A stretch of 64,000 nucleotides of DNA from JAAXIE01 sp965204245 (GCA_965204245.1 CBDBED010000001.1:372001-436000); one strand, 5' to 3'; shown: positions 1 to 9,351, numbered from the stretch's first letter. Notes: a model not told the origin generated them from the sequence alone. Numbers and translations are program-made.

Positions 1-1
1 C

Positions 2-2650
2 AAGGAACCCTTCGTCGTGATTATGCCCCCGCCCAACGTCACCGGCGAACTCCACTTGGGCCACGCCCTCACCGCAGCCACCGAGGATGTCCTCATCCGC
101 TGGCACCGCATGATGGGCGACCCCGCCCTCTGGCTACCCGGCAAGGACCACGCCGGCATCGCCACCCAATGGGTCGTGGAGCGCCAGCTAGCATCCGAGG
201 GCTCCAGCCGCGAGCAACTGGGCCGCGAGGGCTTCCTCAAGCGGGTATGGGAATGGGTCGAACTCTACGGCAACACCATCGACGAGCAGCACAAGCGCCT
301 CGGCGCATCCTGCGACTGGACCCGCCTGCGCTTCACCCTCGATGCGGGCCCCGCCAAGGCCGTCCGTACCACCTTCGTCAACCTCTACGACAAGGGCCTC
401 ATCTACCGCGGCGAGCGCATCATCAACTGGTGCCCCCGTTGCTCCACCGCTCTCTCCGACCTCGAGGTCGAGCACGAGGAACACGAAGGCGCCCTGTACC
501 ACATTCGTTATCCGCTGACCGAGTCAGATGGGGCCAACGGCGATGGCCACGTCACCGTCGCCACCACCCGGCCCGAAACCATGCTGGGCGATACCGGCGT
601 GGCCGTCCACCCCAACGACCAGCGATACAGCCACCTCGTCGGCCGCAATGTGACCCTCCCCATCATCGGACGGGCCATGCCCATCGTCGGGGACGAGGCC
701 ATACAGCCTGAATTCGGCACTGGCTGCCTCAAGGTCACCCCTGGCCACGACCCCGTCGACTTTGAAATCGGCCAGCGCCACAGTCTCCCCGCCGTCACCG
801 TCATCGGCCCCGACGGCCACATCACCGCCGAGGGAGGTCCCTACCAAGGCCAAGACCGCTTCGACGCAAGACGCGAGGTAGTGGCCCAACTCGAGCGCGA
901 GGGCTTGCTGGAGAAGGTCGAACCCTACAACCACTCCGTCGGCCAGTGCCAGCGGTGCTCGTGCGTCCTCGAACCCCTCATCAGCGTGCAGTGGTTCCTC
1001 AACGTCGGCACCCACGACGATCCTTCATCCATCGCAGGCCGCGCCTATGCCGCCGTGGCCGAGGGGCGCATCCGCATCGTCCCTGACCGCTTCGGCCGGG
1101 TCTACCTCAACTGGCTGGAGAACATCCGCGACTGGTGCATCAGCCGCCAGCTATGGTGGGGACACCGCATCCCCGTATGGTACTGCCGTGCTTGTGGCGC
1201 TCAGATGGCCTCGGTGGAGGACATCGATCAGTGCGTCAAGTGCGGCTCCCCAGACATCGATCAGGACCAGGACGTCCTCGACACTTGGTTCAGTTCGGGC
1301 CTCTGGACCCACTCCACCCTCGGCTGGCCCGACGACACCGACGACCTAGACTATTTCTACCCCACCGCCGTCATGGAGACGGGCTACGACATCCTCTTCT
1401 TCTGGGTTGCCCGCATGATCATGCTCGGCATTGAGAACATGGGCCACGAGCCCTTCCATACCGTCTATCTGCACGGCCTGATTCGCGATGCCAACGGGGC
1501 CAAGATGAGCAAGAGCCGTGGCAACGCCATGGACCCCCTGCTTCTGGTCGACCAGTACGGCACCGATGCCCTGCGCTTCGCCCTCACCACCGGCACCTCG
1601 CCCGGCAACGATTTGCGCCTCACCGACGGCAAGCTGGAAGCCAGCCGCAACTTCGCCAACAAGCTCTGGAACGCCTCGCGCTTCGTACTGGTCAGCTTGG
1701 AAGGCGCCAACCAGCCCAACGGACAACCATCCCCGCTGAACCCCACCCACCGCGAGGACCGCTGGATAATCAGCCGTCTCAACCGCGTCGCCGAGGCCGT
1801 CAACAGCTACCTGCACCATTTTGAACTCGGCGAGGCCCAGCGCGAACTCTACGACTTCATCTGGCACGAATACTGCGACTGGTACATCGAACTCGCCAAG
1901 CTGCGCCTGCGAAATGACGACGGCGAGTCCCCGCTGCCCGTCCTAGCCCATGTCCTTGAACAGACCCTCCGCCTGCTGCACCCCTTCATGCCCTTCATCA
2001 CCGAAGAAATATGGCAGCGCCTCAAGCCCCACGTACCCGGAACTGCGCAACTGCCCGCATCCATCATGGTGTCCGACTACCCCAAGTCAGACCCTTCAGC
2101 CATCGACCCAGCCCCCGAAGGCGAGATGAACCTGATCCAAGACATCATCACCCAAGTACGGAACTATCGCGCCGAGGAGAAGATTCCGGCGGGTCAGCAG
2201 GTGAAGGCGACAGTGGCCATCGACATCTCAGGCGGACAAGGGGCGACCGCCGCTGCTACCTTCCACGAGGCGGTGTCGTCGGAAGCCTCCGCAATCAAGA
2301 GCCTAGGCCGCATATCCGAACTGGCCGTGGTCCAGCCCGGCACCCCCACCCCCGATGCGGACGCCACGCAGTACGCCTTGCTGCGAGCGGGAGGGGCCGA
2401 AGCCCACGGGTTCGCCAGTGCCCGCATCTGGGTGCCGCTGGCAGACACCAAACTCCAAGGGCAGGACCGCTCCAAGCTGGAGAAGGAATTCAACGATCTT
2501 CTCAAGCAGATCGAGCGGCTCACGGGGCAGTTGGGCAATGAAGAGTTCCGGTCGAAGGCGCCGGTCGAGGTGCGCGAGCGGATGGAGAAGCAACGTGAAG
2601 CGCACTTGACGCGGAAGGGGCAATTGGAGGAGTTGCTATCACAACCATAG
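2..2650 (+). CDS. valS: Valyl-tRNA synthetase, 5'-truncated by the window edge
   Basis: Charges tRNA-Val with valine in the cytoplasm (class Ia synthetase). The reading frame is open from base 2, reading KEPFVVIMPPPNVTG, so the usual N-terminus lies outside the window; the GTG at 17 is internal. The HIGH-type motif is HLGH at nt 53-64 and the KMSKS motif is at nt 1502-1516. The CP1 editing region lies between them and contains the TTRPETMLGD signature. Cysteine pairs (CPRC, CQRC, CRAC, CVKC) suggest zinc-binding sites. The C-terminus (about 65 residues from LEKEFNDLLKQIERL on) is a charged coiled-coil arm typical of ValRS. Little of the N-terminus can be missing, given the usual length of about 880-950 residues. 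Confidence 0.97.
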   Translation, partial: KEPFVVIMPPPNVTGELHLGHALTAATEDVLIRWHRMMGDPALWLPGKDHAGIATQWVVERQLASEGSSREQLGREGFLKRVWEWVELYGNTIDEQHKRLGASCDWTRLRFTLDAGPAKAVRTTFVNLYDKGLIYRGERIINWCPRCSTALSDLEVEHEEHEGALYHIRYPLTESDGANGDGHVTVATTRPETMLGDTGVAVHPNDQRYSHLVGRNVTLPIIGRAMPIVGDEAIQPEFGTGCLKVTPGHDPVDFEIGQRHSLPAVTVIGPDGHITAEGGPYQGQDRFDARREVVAQLEREGLLEKVEPYNHSVGQCQRCSCVLEPLISVQWFLNVGTHDDPSSIAGRAYAAVAEGRIRIVPDRFGRVYLNWLENIRDWCISRQLWWGHRIPVWYCRACGAQMASVEDIDQCVKCGSPDIDQDQDVLDTWFSSGLWTHSTLGWPDDTDDLDYFYPTAVMETGYDILFFWVARMIMLGIENMGHEPFHTVYLHGLIRDANGAKMSKSRGNAMDPLLLVDQYGTDALRFALTTGTSPGNDLRLTDGKLEASRNFANKLWNASRFVLVSLEGANQPNGQPSPLNPTHREDRWIISRLNRVAEAVNSYLHHFELGEAQRELYDFIWHEYCDWYIELAKLRLRNDDGESPLPVLAHVLEQTLRLLHPFMPFITEEIWQRLKPHVPGTAQLPASIMVSDYPKSDPSAIDPAPEGEMNLIQDIITQVRNYRAEEKIPAGQQVKATVAIDISGGQGATAAATFHEAVSSEASAIKSLGRISELAVVQPGTPTPDADATQYALLRAGGAEAHGFASARIWVPLADTKLQGQDRSKLEKEFNDLLKQIERLTGQLGNEEFRSKAPVEVRERMEKQREAHLTRKGQLEELLSQP

Positions 2651-2735
2651 TAGAACGAGTGGCATAGACCGTTGCCGTTGCCCTGGTATCTAAATTGCGT
2701 AACCCTAACCAGCAAGCGTCGGAGCATCTAGTCAT

Positions 2736-3089
2736 ATGAGTGACACACTACTCTTGACTACCGCCATCGCTACGTCAGTCACCGCAGGCATGACGGTCCT
2801 TATTTGGATCGAATCCAAGCTTTCTCCAAACCTTCGTCGGTGGAATACTCGTCGACAGACTCGCCAAGTTGCTCGGAGGCATGGACAGGTGCCATTACGG
2901 GTTTACGATCAAGCCTTCGAGATAGTTGGAGAACGTCAGTGCATGGAATGCGGAACTCCACTGCCTCCACACCTTGAGGACTCGCTCAATGGTCCGCTCA
3001 CCCCTTGCAAACAGTGTGGCACGCTTTACGGTATAGGGAGTGACAATAACCTTTATGTATCACGCTCGAATGAGCGAAGCTCCAATTGA
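2736..3089 (+). CDS. Small membrane-anchored zinc-ribbon protein, function unknown
   Basis: A 117-residue protein of unrecognised family. Residues about 4-25 form one hydrophobic segment, probably an N-terminal membrane anchor, followed by a strongly basic stretch (RRWNTRRQTRQVARRHG) expected on the cytoplasmic side. The C-terminal half has two CxxC pairs (CMECG near residue 69 and CKQCG near 91) spaced like a rubredoxin-type zinc ribbon. It sits 85 nt after valS and 34 nt before the proposed thiL start, on the same strand. No function can be assigned; the metal site is inferred from spacing only. Confidence 0.6.
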   Translation: MSDTLLLTTAIATSVTAGMTVLIWIESKLSPNLRRWNTRRQTRQVARRHGQVPLRVYDQAFEIVGERQCMECGTPLPPHLEDSLNGPLTPCKQCGTLYGIGSDNNLYVSRSNERSSN

Positions 3090-3123
3090 GTGCACCTACG
3101 CGAAGTTCTATAATCTAACTCCC

Positions 3124-4122
3124 ATGCTGGTAAGCGAAGTAGGCGAGTTCGGCCTGATTGAGATTTTGGCCGACATGATTGGCCCCCATTCCCATCAGGC
3201 TGGGGCCTGTGGCTTCCGCCTAACTCTCGGCATTGGCGACGACACCGCCGCTTGGCAAACACCGGAGTCCACGGAGCTTGCCACCACCGACACCGTGGTG
3301 GATGGGGTCCACTTCACCCGCGACACTACCCCGTGGGCCGACTTGGGTTGGAAACTGATGGCCGCCAACGTCAGCGATATCGCTGCCATGGGGGGCCATC
3401 CCCTCTATTCGCTGGTCACCTTGGGGCTGCCCTCCGACACCCAAGTGGAAGACATACGCTCCCTTTATGAGGGCATGCTGCAAGCCGCTCGCAAATACGA
3501 CGTAGCCATCGTCGGCGGCGATATCGTCCGCTCACCGGTGTTGTTCATTACCCTGTCCCTGAACGGTGCCCATCCCGGCAAGCCCATGCTGCGCTCTGAA
3601 GCCAAGCCCGGCTACCAAATCGGAGTCAGTGGTTGCCTGGGTTCGTCAGCCGGAGGCCTGCGGATAATGCTGGAAAGCCTTGAAGTGGACGCGGAAGCCG
3701 GGGCCTTCCTCCGAAACGCCCACCGCAGGCCCGAACCTCATGTCCAGCAGGGCCTTGTCCTTTCCCAAGTCGGTGTGGGCGTTGCCATGGATGTGAGCGA
3801 CGGTCTGCTTGATGACTTGTCCAAGCTCTGCACTGCCAGCGGAGTGGGAGCTGACGTGCGCGGCGAGGCTGTGCCGGTACACCCGCTGCTCCAGAGGGCA
3901 TTCCCCAAAAAGGCCTTGGACTTGGCTCTGAATGGGGGGGAGGACTACCTGCTGCTATTCGCTGCGTCCGCGGACATCATGGCCGAAGCCATCGCCAAGC
4001 TCGGCCCCCCGGCGGCCATAATCGGTGAGATTACCCATGGCCCTCCGGGGACCGTTCGCCTTTTGGATTCTTCCGGGCAAGCTCGCGAAGTCTACACTCG
4101 CGGTTGGGACCACTTCAGGTAG
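3124..4122 (+). CDS. thiL: Thiamine-monophosphate kinase
   Basis: Phosphorylates thiamine monophosphate to thiamine diphosphate with ATP, the last step of cofactor synthesis. The protein starts with the family signature VGEFGLIEIL and continues with GIGDDTAAW, TDTVVDGVHF, ANVSDIAAMGG and VGGDIVRSP, the ATP- and Mg-binding elements of the PurM/ThiL fold. DVSDGLLDDL and NGGEDYLLLF complete the set. The frame extends upstream to 3040, but family alignment places the start at the ATG at 3124, giving 332 residues, normal for ThiL, and avoiding overlap with the preceding gene. Its TAG stop abuts the tsaE ATG with no gap, so the two are probably cotranscribed. Confidence 0.93.
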   Translation: MLVSEVGEFGLIEILADMIGPHSHQAGACGFRLTLGIGDDTAAWQTPESTELATTDTVVDGVHFTRDTTPWADLGWKLMAANVSDIAAMGGHPLYSLVTLGLPSDTQVEDIRSLYEGMLQAARKYDVAIVGGDIVRSPVLFITLSLNGAHPGKPMLRSEAKPGYQIGVSGCLGSSAGGLRIMLESLEVDAEAGAFLRNAHRRPEPHVQQGLVLSQVGVGVAMDVSDGLLDDLSKLCTASGVGADVRGEAVPVHPLLQRAFPKKALDLALNGGEDYLLLFAASADIMAEAIAKLGPPAAIIGEITHGPPGTVRLLDSSGQAREVYTRGWDHFR

Positions 4123-4617
4123 ATGTCTTCCTCCCTCACCATAGTCACTCACAGTCCCGAGGAGACCCGTGAACTTGGAGCCTGCTTGGGCAACCATGCC
4201 ACCGAGGGCGACGTATTTCTGCTCAACGGACAACTGGGAGCAGGCAAGACCTGCCTCACCCAAGGAATCGCCTCCGGTCTCGACGTGCAGGCTTACACCC
4301 GCAGCCCCAGCTTCGTCATTGCCACCCGTTACCAAGGACGCTGCACCCTGCACCACATCGACCTCTACCGCTTGGAGGACCCGATGGAAGTCTGGGACCT
4401 CGCTCTGGACGAGGTGCTGGGCAGGGATGGAGTGGGCGTGGTCGAGTGGGCCGAGCGAGCACAAGGCATGTACCAAGTGGATGCCCTCCTAGTGACGCTG
4501 GCCCTAGTGGACGACAATCCTTCAACCCGCGTGGTCGAGCTGGCAGATGCCAGCGGTCGCTACCGCCAGCACTTGGAAGAAGTGCAGCGGCGGTTCACCG
4601 CACCCACGAAAGTCTGA
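4123..4617 (+). CDS. tsaE: tRNA threonylcarbamoyladenosine biosynthesis ATPase TsaE
   Basis: P-loop ATPase that works with TsaB and TsaD to make t6A37 in ANN-decoding tRNAs. The Walker A is LNGQLGAGKTCLTQG near residue 37-50, followed by RSPSF and the YEeE-family block HHIDLYRLEDPMEVWDL, then a Walker-B-like VGVVEWAER. At 164 residues it has the normal length. The start codon directly follows the thiL stop, and tsaB begins 18 nt downstream, giving a thiL-tsaE-tsaB-ndk operon. TsaD and TsaC are not in the window. Confidence 0.94.
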   Translation: MSSSLTIVTHSPEETRELGACLGNHATEGDVFLLNGQLGAGKTCLTQGIASGLDVQAYTRSPSFVIATRYQGRCTLHHIDLYRLEDPMEVWDLALDEVLGRDGVGVVEWAERAQGMYQVDALLVTLALVDDNPSTRVVELADASGRYRQHLEEVQRRFTAPTKV

Positions 4618-4635
4618 TTTCAAGGGTCCACCAAA

Positions 4636-5331
4636 TTGCTGCTCGCCATTGACACCTCCACCCGGTACGCAGGAGTCGCCCTGCGTGATCAGAATAGAGT
4701 CGTCTGCAGCCTTTCTTGGCACTCTACCCAGAATCACACCAAGGAACTGCTCCCGGCCATCGAAAGCATGCTCCAGCGCACTGGAGGCCATTCCGCCCTC
4801 ACTGGCATTGCAGTCGCGTCCGGCCCCGGTGGGTTCAGCGCACTGCGGGTGGGACTGAGCGTGGCCAAGGGCTTGGCCATGCCTCTGGAATTGCCGGTCG
4901 TGGCGGTTGGCACTTTGGAATGTGAGGCTTGGCCCTTCGCCTCCACAGGGCTTCCTGTATCTCCAATACTGGACGTGGGACGGAACGAAGTAGCCACAGC
5001 CAGCTTTCAACAGAGAGCCTCTTGGAGCCGGATAGCAGAGGAGCGGATATGCGGTCCAGAGGAACTGGAGACCCTTGCCGATGATGCAGTCTCCTCCTTC
5101 ATAATCTGCGGCGAGGGTGTGACTGGACGCGAAGAACACCTGAAAGAAGCGCTTGGAGAACGCGCTTTGGTAATCGGAGGAGGCCATCCCGGACGCCTCT
5201 GGGCCCTAGCAGAGTTGGGTTGGCTGAGACTGGAAGCGGGACAGACTGAAGACTTGGCCAGCTTCCAACCCTTCTACCTGAGACGCCCCACCATCGGCCG
5301 CCCTGCAACCCCACGTGTAGTCAGCAGTTAG
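4636..5331 (+). CDS. tsaB: tRNA threonylcarbamoyladenosine biosynthesis scaffold TsaB
   Basis: Non-catalytic ASKHA-fold partner of TsaD in t6A synthesis. The N-terminus LLAIDTSTRYAGVAL is the family's phosphate-1 strand, and ASGPGGFSALRVGLSVAKGLA near residue 60 is the diagnostic TsaB block. The start is TTG at 4636, giving 231 residues, the usual length; no strong ribosome-binding site is visible, which fits coupling to tsaE 18 nt upstream. There is no RimI fusion at the C-terminus, unlike some related genomes. Confidence 0.92.
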   Translation: MLLAIDTSTRYAGVALRDQNRVVCSLSWHSTQNHTKELLPAIESMLQRTGGHSALTGIAVASGPGGFSALRVGLSVAKGLAMPLELPVVAVGTLECEAWPFASTGLPVSPILDVGRNEVATASFQQRASWSRIAEERICGPEELETLADDAVSSFIICGEGVTGREEHLKEALGERALVIGGGHPGRLWALAELGWLRLEAGQTEDLASFQPFYLRRPTIGRPATPRVVSS

Positions 5332-5358
5332 GCAAGTTCAAGATTCAGGAGGACCGCC

Positions 5359-5823
5359 TTGGCGGATAGCAAAGAACGCACTCTGGTGCTACTGAAGCCC
5401 GACGCGGTGCAGCGAGGCTTGGTGGGCACAATCATCGGCAGGCTGGAAGGCCGGGGGCTGCTCATAGCAGCGATGAAGCTGATTCACATGGACCAAGCCA
5501 TGGCCTCACGCCACTACGAGGCCCACGTCGAGCGCCCCTTCTTCCCCGGGTTAGTGGACTTCATCACCTCCGGCCCCCTCGTGGCCATGGTGTTGCAAGG
5601 GCCCAATGCCGTGGAGATGGTGCGAAACACCATGGGCGCAACGAACCCGCTGCAATCATCCCCCGGAACCATACGGGGCGACCTCGCCACTGACATTGGG
5701 CGCAATCTGGTCCACGGCTCGGACTCAATGGAAGCGGCCCAAAGGGAAATCGCCCTGTTCTTCGGAGAATCGGAAATCGTCGACTATAGCAGGTCGGTGG
5801 ACCCGTGGATCATAGAACAGTGA
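5359..5823 (+). CDS. ndk: Nucleoside-diphosphate kinase
   Basis: Transfers the terminal phosphate of ATP to other nucleoside diphosphates through a phosphohistidine. The N-terminal TLVLLKPDAVQRGLVG and the active-site segment NLVHGSDSMEAA (the His near residue 119) are both intact. The start is TTG at 5359, fixed by AGGAGG at 5347-5352. At 154 residues it has the standard length. The 3' end overlaps the convergent rsfS gene by 14 nt, with no terminator between them. Confidence 0.96.
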   Translation: MADSKERTLVLLKPDAVQRGLVGTIIGRLEGRGLLIAAMKLIHMDQAMASRHYEAHVERPFFPGLVDFITSGPLVAMVLQGPNAVEMVRNTMGATNPLQSSPGTIRGDLATDIGRNLVHGSDSMEAAQREIALFFGESEIVDYSRSVDPWIIEQ

Positions 5824-6160
5824 CCACCTGCGGGGCCCCCGCCCACAACTGGTCCAACTGGTAGTGTTCCCGCTCTTCCTCGCCAAAGATGTGGACGATG
5901 ACGTCGCTGAAGTCCAGCAGCACCCAGCCTGAGGCGGCGCTACCCTCGCGGTGGTGCAGGGGCACCCCCACGTCCTTCATCCCCTTCTCCAAGTCCTCTT
6001 GGAGGGCGGATACCTGACGAGTGCTCCCCGCAGAAAGTATGACGAAATAGTCTGCGAAGGTCGTCATGCCCCGGATATCCAGCATGACGATATTCTCCGC
6101 CAGCTTGTCGGAGGCCAACTCCACGACAGCGTGGGCTATTTCATCAGCAGTAAGGGCCAT
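5810..6160 (-). CDS. rsfS: Ribosomal silencing factor RsfS (Iojap family)
   Basis: Binds ribosomal protein uL14 on the 50S subunit and blocks subunit joining when nutrients are short. Family blocks are intact: VMLDIRGMTTFADYFVI, then HHREGSAASGWVLLDFSDVIVHIF and the C-terminal EREHYQLDQLW. The ATG at 6160 is chosen; a GTG at 6184 in frame would add eight residues. It converges on ndk with a 14-nt overlap and is divergent from mnmA across about 135 nt. Confidence 0.92.
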   Translation of the reverse strand: MALTADEIAHAVVELASDKLAENIVMLDIRGMTTFADYFVILSAGSTRQVSALQEDLEKGMKDVGVPLHHREGSAASGWVLLDFSDVIVHIFGEEEREHYQLDQLWAGAPQVVTVL

Positions 6161-6284
6161 GTTTCGCTTTTCTCTCGTAATCACTTACTTCATTCTAGCC
6201 CTGCCTGACGGAGAGGGTCAACGACAACATGGATCAGCGACGCCCCATGCCATATGCTCGTTGAAGATGGAGTGCTGGCTATGG

Positions 6285-6290
6285 TACGGT
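6285..6290 (+). promoter_or_regulatory. Candidate -10 element for leaderless mnmA transcript
   Basis: TACGGT lies 7 nt before the mnmA ATG at 6298, the spacing expected for a TANNNT -10 box whose transcript starts at or next to the start codon. TTGAAG lies 18 nt upstream of it as a weak -35. No Shine-Dalgarno sequence is visible before this ATG. The match is modest and rests on spacing. Confidence 0.35.
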
Positions 6291-6297
6291 TTCTGTG

Positions 6298-7395
6298 ATG
6301 AACACCAATACCAAAGTAGTAGTGGCCATGAGTGGCGGGGTCGATTCTTCGGTAGCTGCTTTGCTGTTGAAGGAGGCTGGCTATCCCGTAATCGGCGTCA
6401 CTATGAAGCTGTACAGCTTGGAGCAGGCTGAGTTGCCTGCCTACTATCGCGGCTGTTGCACCATTGACGACGTGGAGGATGCCCGGGCCGTATGCCGGCA
6501 ATTGGGCGTGCCCCACTATGTGTTGAACGTGCAGGATGCCTTCCGGACTCACGTCGTTGACTACTTCACCAGCGAGTACGCGTCGGGAAGGACGCCTCAT
6601 CCCTGCATCGCCTGCAATGACAAGATCAAGTTTTCCTTCCTGCTGGACCGCGCTCGCGCCCTCGACGCCGACTATGTGGCTACCGGCCATTACGCCCGGG
6701 TTAGCCACGATTCCGGCGAGTTCTCCCTCATGAAGTCGGTGGATGCCTCCAAGGACCAGTCCTATGTCTTGTTCGGCATGGGCCAAGAGCAACTTGCACA
6801 CACCTTGATGCCTGTCGGCTGGTACCCTAAGGAAGAGGTGCGTAAGCTGGCCCTCGAGGCTGGATTCCCCAATGCTGACAAGCCCGACAGCCAGGACATC
6901 TGCTTCATCCCCTTGGGCGACTACCGCGAGTTCCTGTCCCAGCGACTGCAGGGTGAGCCGGGGCGCATCGTCGACACCGCCGGAAACGTGTTGGGGGAGC
7001 ACAAGGGCATCCACCTGTACACCGTGGGACAGCGTCGCGGCCTAGGTGTGCAGTCCTCCCATCCTCTATACGTGATTGCCATCAATGCGGAGACGGCGGA
7101 AGTCGTTGTTGGCCCCGAGGAGGACCTGTACAGCGACACACTGTGGACCTCAAACGTCAACTACGTGGCATCTTATCTGCCGGACGGGCCCACAGAGGTG
7201 TCCGTCAAAGTGCGCTACAAGGCCTCGGAAGCCCCGGCCATCCTCCATCCTCAGCGAGATGCGCACGCATTAATCCGTTTCGTTGAACCCCAAAGGGCCC
7301 TGACTCCGGGGCAGGCAGCCGTCTTCTACCAAGGCGACCGTGTGCTCGGCGGTGGCTACATAGAGACTCAACGAGTCCCTGCGGGTATGGGTTAG
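6298..7395 (+). CDS. mnmA: tRNA-specific 2-thiouridylase
   Basis: Adenylates and thiolates U34 of tRNA-Lys, -Glu and -Gln. The PP-loop ATP site is VVVAMSGGVDSSVAALLL near residue 6-23. The two catalytic cysteines are in HPCIACNDKIKF (about residue 103) and SQDICFIPLGD (about 201). The FGMGQEQLAHTLMPVG and HKGIHLYTVGQRRGLG blocks and the C-terminal beta-barrel are present. Length 365 is typical. GTG at 6295 is also in frame; the ATG at 6298 is preferred. Confidence 0.96.
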   Translation: MNTNTKVVVAMSGGVDSSVAALLLKEAGYPVIGVTMKLYSLEQAELPAYYRGCCTIDDVEDARAVCRQLGVPHYVLNVQDAFRTHVVDYFTSEYASGRTPHPCIACNDKIKFSFLLDRARALDADYVATGHYARVSHDSGEFSLMKSVDASKDQSYVLFGMGQEQLAHTLMPVGWYPKEEVRKLALEAGFPNADKPDSQDICFIPLGDYREFLSQRLQGEPGRIVDTAGNVLGEHKGIHLYTVGQRRGLGVQSSHPLYVIAINAETAEVVVGPEEDLYSDTLWTSNVNYVASYLPDGPTEVSVKVRYKASEAPAILHPQRDAHALIRFVEPQRALTPGQAAVFYQGDRVLGGGYIETQRVPAGMG

Positions 7396-7403
7396 CGCAG
7401 GCA

Positions 7404-8048
7404 ATGCCCTCGCTTGACCTTGAGTGGGCTCTGCACCAGCAAGGCTACCATTGGGTGGCGGGTGTTGATGAAGTGGGACGCGGGCCACTGGCCGGCCCAG
7501 TAGTGGCCAGTGCCGTCGTGCTTCCTCAAGGTCTGTCTCATGTGCCCGACTGGCTTGCGGACGTGGATGACAGCAAGAAACTCACCCCTCGCCAGCGCCA
7601 ACTCTGTCTTGCCGAGATCAAGACCCATGCCTTGAGCATAGGCGTCGGCGTAGCCCAGCGTGACGAGATTGACTCCATAGGCATCGGCAACGCCACACGT
7701 CGAGCACTGCGCCGCGCCATCGATGACCTGCTACCTCAGCCGGATTACGTACTCGCAGACTACATCCCCCTGTTCGACCCCGGTATCCCATGCCGGACCA
7801 TCAAGGCCGGAGACGGGCTATCCTGCTCCATCGCAGCCGCCTCCATCGTGGCCAAGGTCACACGCGACGAAATGATGGAAGAAGCAGATCAGACCTATCC
7901 CGGCTACGGCTTCTCGCGCCATAAGGGATATGCCACCCGGCAACATCTCCAAGAACTTGCGGACCGTGGCCCCTGTCCCATCCACCGGCGCTCCTTCGCC
8001 CCCATGCGCACCATGTCCCTCTTTGCTTTCGCCGAGGTCCCATCCTAG
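7404..8048 (+). CDS. rnhB: Ribonuclease HII
   Basis: Removes RNA from RNA-DNA hybrids and single ribonucleotides from DNA. Catalytic acidic residues lie in VAGVDEVGRGPLAGP (Asp and Glu near residues 20-21), in YVLADYIP (near 112) and in SIVAKVTRDEMM (near 150). The tail HKGYATRQHLQEL is family-typical. It begins 8 nt after mnmA, and its TAG stop overlaps the next gene's GTG start by one base. Confidence 0.95.
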   Translation: MPSLDLEWALHQQGYHWVAGVDEVGRGPLAGPVVASAVVLPQGLSHVPDWLADVDDSKKLTPRQRQLCLAEIKTHALSIGVGVAQRDEIDSIGIGNATRRALRRAIDDLLPQPDYVLADYIPLFDPGIPCRTIKAGDGLSCSIAAASIVAKVTRDEMMEEADQTYPGYGFSRHKGYATRQHLQELADRGPCPIHRRSFAPMRTMSLFAFAEVPS

Positions 8049-8437
8049 TGCCCACCTCCCGCAGCCGCACGGGTTCCCTCGGCGAGAACACGGCCCGCAA
8101 ATACCTAGAAGCCCAGGGCTATCGCGTACTCGACACCAACTACCGGTGTCGCTGGGGCGAAATCGATATCGTCGCGCAGACGGACGATACCCTCGTATTC
8201 GTCGAGGTGCGTACCCGAAAGCATCTGAGCTACGGCACCCCCCAGGAATCTCTCTCCAAGGGCAAAATGTCCCGCCTTACCGCCACCGCAGAGACATACC
8301 TACAGGAGCGCCAGCCCGAAACCACTCACTGGCGCATTGACCTCGTCGCCGTATTCCTAGCGCAGAATGGGGTCGTTTCCGACATTCAGCACATCCCCAA
8401 CGCCATTGAACAAGGGTACTCCATACGTGAAGACTAG
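8048..8437 (+). CDS. YraN family protein (UPF0102), endonuclease-like fold
   Basis: Small PD-(D/E)XK-fold protein of unproven activity, usually next to rnhB as here. It reads GENTARKYLEAQGYRVLDTNYRC, then WGEIDIVAQTDDTLVFVEVRTRK, with the D...ExK-type positions in WGEIDIV and VFVEVRTR. The GTG at 8048 overlaps the rnhB stop by one base, which suggests translational coupling. Length 129 is normal. The 3' end overlaps the next gene by 11 nt. Confidence 0.9.
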   Translation: MPTSRSRTGSLGENTARKYLEAQGYRVLDTNYRCRWGEIDIVAQTDDTLVFVEVRTRKHLSYGTPQESLSKGKMSRLTATAETYLQERQPETTHWRIDLVAVFLAQNGVVSDIQHIPNAIEQGYSIRED

Positions 8438-9227
8438 GCCCTTGGGCTCCAGCGGCACGGAGATACCCGTCATCGGGCTGGGGACCTCTCGCTACCATGG
8501 CGGTGCTCCACCCCTGATTCGAGGCATCGAGTTGGGCGCATGGATTGACACCGCCGAAAGCTATGGCAGTGAGGGAATAGTAGCTGAGGCGACGGCAGGG
8601 ACATCGCGAGAGAACCTCTTCATCGCCACCAAGGTCTCGCCCGGACATTTGGGGTATCACGACCTTCTGAGGGCTGCCGATGCCAGCCTCCGGCGCTTGG
8701 GCACCGACTACATCGACCTGTACCAGATTCACTTCCCCAGTACCCGAGTGCCCATCGCTGAGACCATGGGCGCCATGGAATCACTGGTCGACCAAGGCAA
8801 GATACGCTTCATCGGCGTCAGCAATTTCTCCACGACCCAGCTAGTAACAGCCCAGCAGTCTATGACTCGACACCCGATAGTCTCCAATCAGGTGCGCTAC
8901 AGCCTCACACGTCGCGACGCCGAAGCCGACCTGCTCCCCTACTGTCAAGACAATGACGTGACCCTCATCGCCCACACACCCTTGGACCGCGGCGGGTTAA
9001 CGGCCCGGTCCCTCATCAGCCGTCGGCCATCAATGGATGCCTTGGAGCAAGTTGCGTCCGAGGTGGGCGCCACTTGGGCTCAAGTGGCTCTTGCATGGTG
9101 TCTGTCCCGCCCCAACGTGGTCGTCATCCCCAAGTCGGACAAGACTGAACGGGTGGAGCAGAATTGCGCCGCCGCCGACTTGAATCTCACCATGGACCAG
9201 ATAGAGACCTTGAACCGGATTGCATGA
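8427..9227 (+). CDS. Aldo/keto reductase
   Basis: NADPH-dependent reductase of carbonyl compounds, substrate unknown. The frame is open from 8367, but homology starts at KTRPLGSSGTEIPVIGLGT, so GTG at 8427 is chosen. The catalytic tetrad is visible: Asp and Tyr in WIDTAESYG, Lys in IATKVSP, His in YQIHFPS. The cofactor end has VVVIPKSDKTERVEQN. At 266 residues it is slightly short. It is the last gene of the mnmA-rnhB-yraN run, followed by the convergent solute-binding gene. Confidence 0.88.
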   Translation: MKTRPLGSSGTEIPVIGLGTSRYHGGAPPLIRGIELGAWIDTAESYGSEGIVAEATAGTSRENLFIATKVSPGHLGYHDLLRAADASLRRLGTDYIDLYQIHFPSTRVPIAETMGAMESLVDQGKIRFIGVSNFSTTQLVTAQQSMTRHPIVSNQVRYSLTRRDAEADLLPYCQDNDVTLIAHTPLDRGGLTARSLISRRPSMDALEQVASEVGATWAQVALAWCLSRPNVVVIPKSDKTERVEQNCAAADLNLTMDQIETLNRIA

Positions 9228-9300
9228 CCCCGCATGTGGCCCACCCGTACAAATAGTGGGCACCCTTTGAACACCAGCCTCACCATTTGAACGAAAAGAA

Positions 9301-9326
9301 GAGCCCCGACCAAATGGCCGGGGCTC
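9301..9326 (-). terminator. Rho-independent terminator of the first solute-binding gene
   Basis: GAGCCCCG and CGGGGCTC form an 8-bp stem around a 10-nt loop. On the minus strand it is followed by the T-rich tract TTCTTTTC, so it serves the gene ending at 9352. It may also stop the convergent aldo/keto reductase transcript, although the plus side lacks a T run. Confidence 0.75.
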
Positions 9327-9351
9327 TCATCGTAGTCGCTACTACGTTACT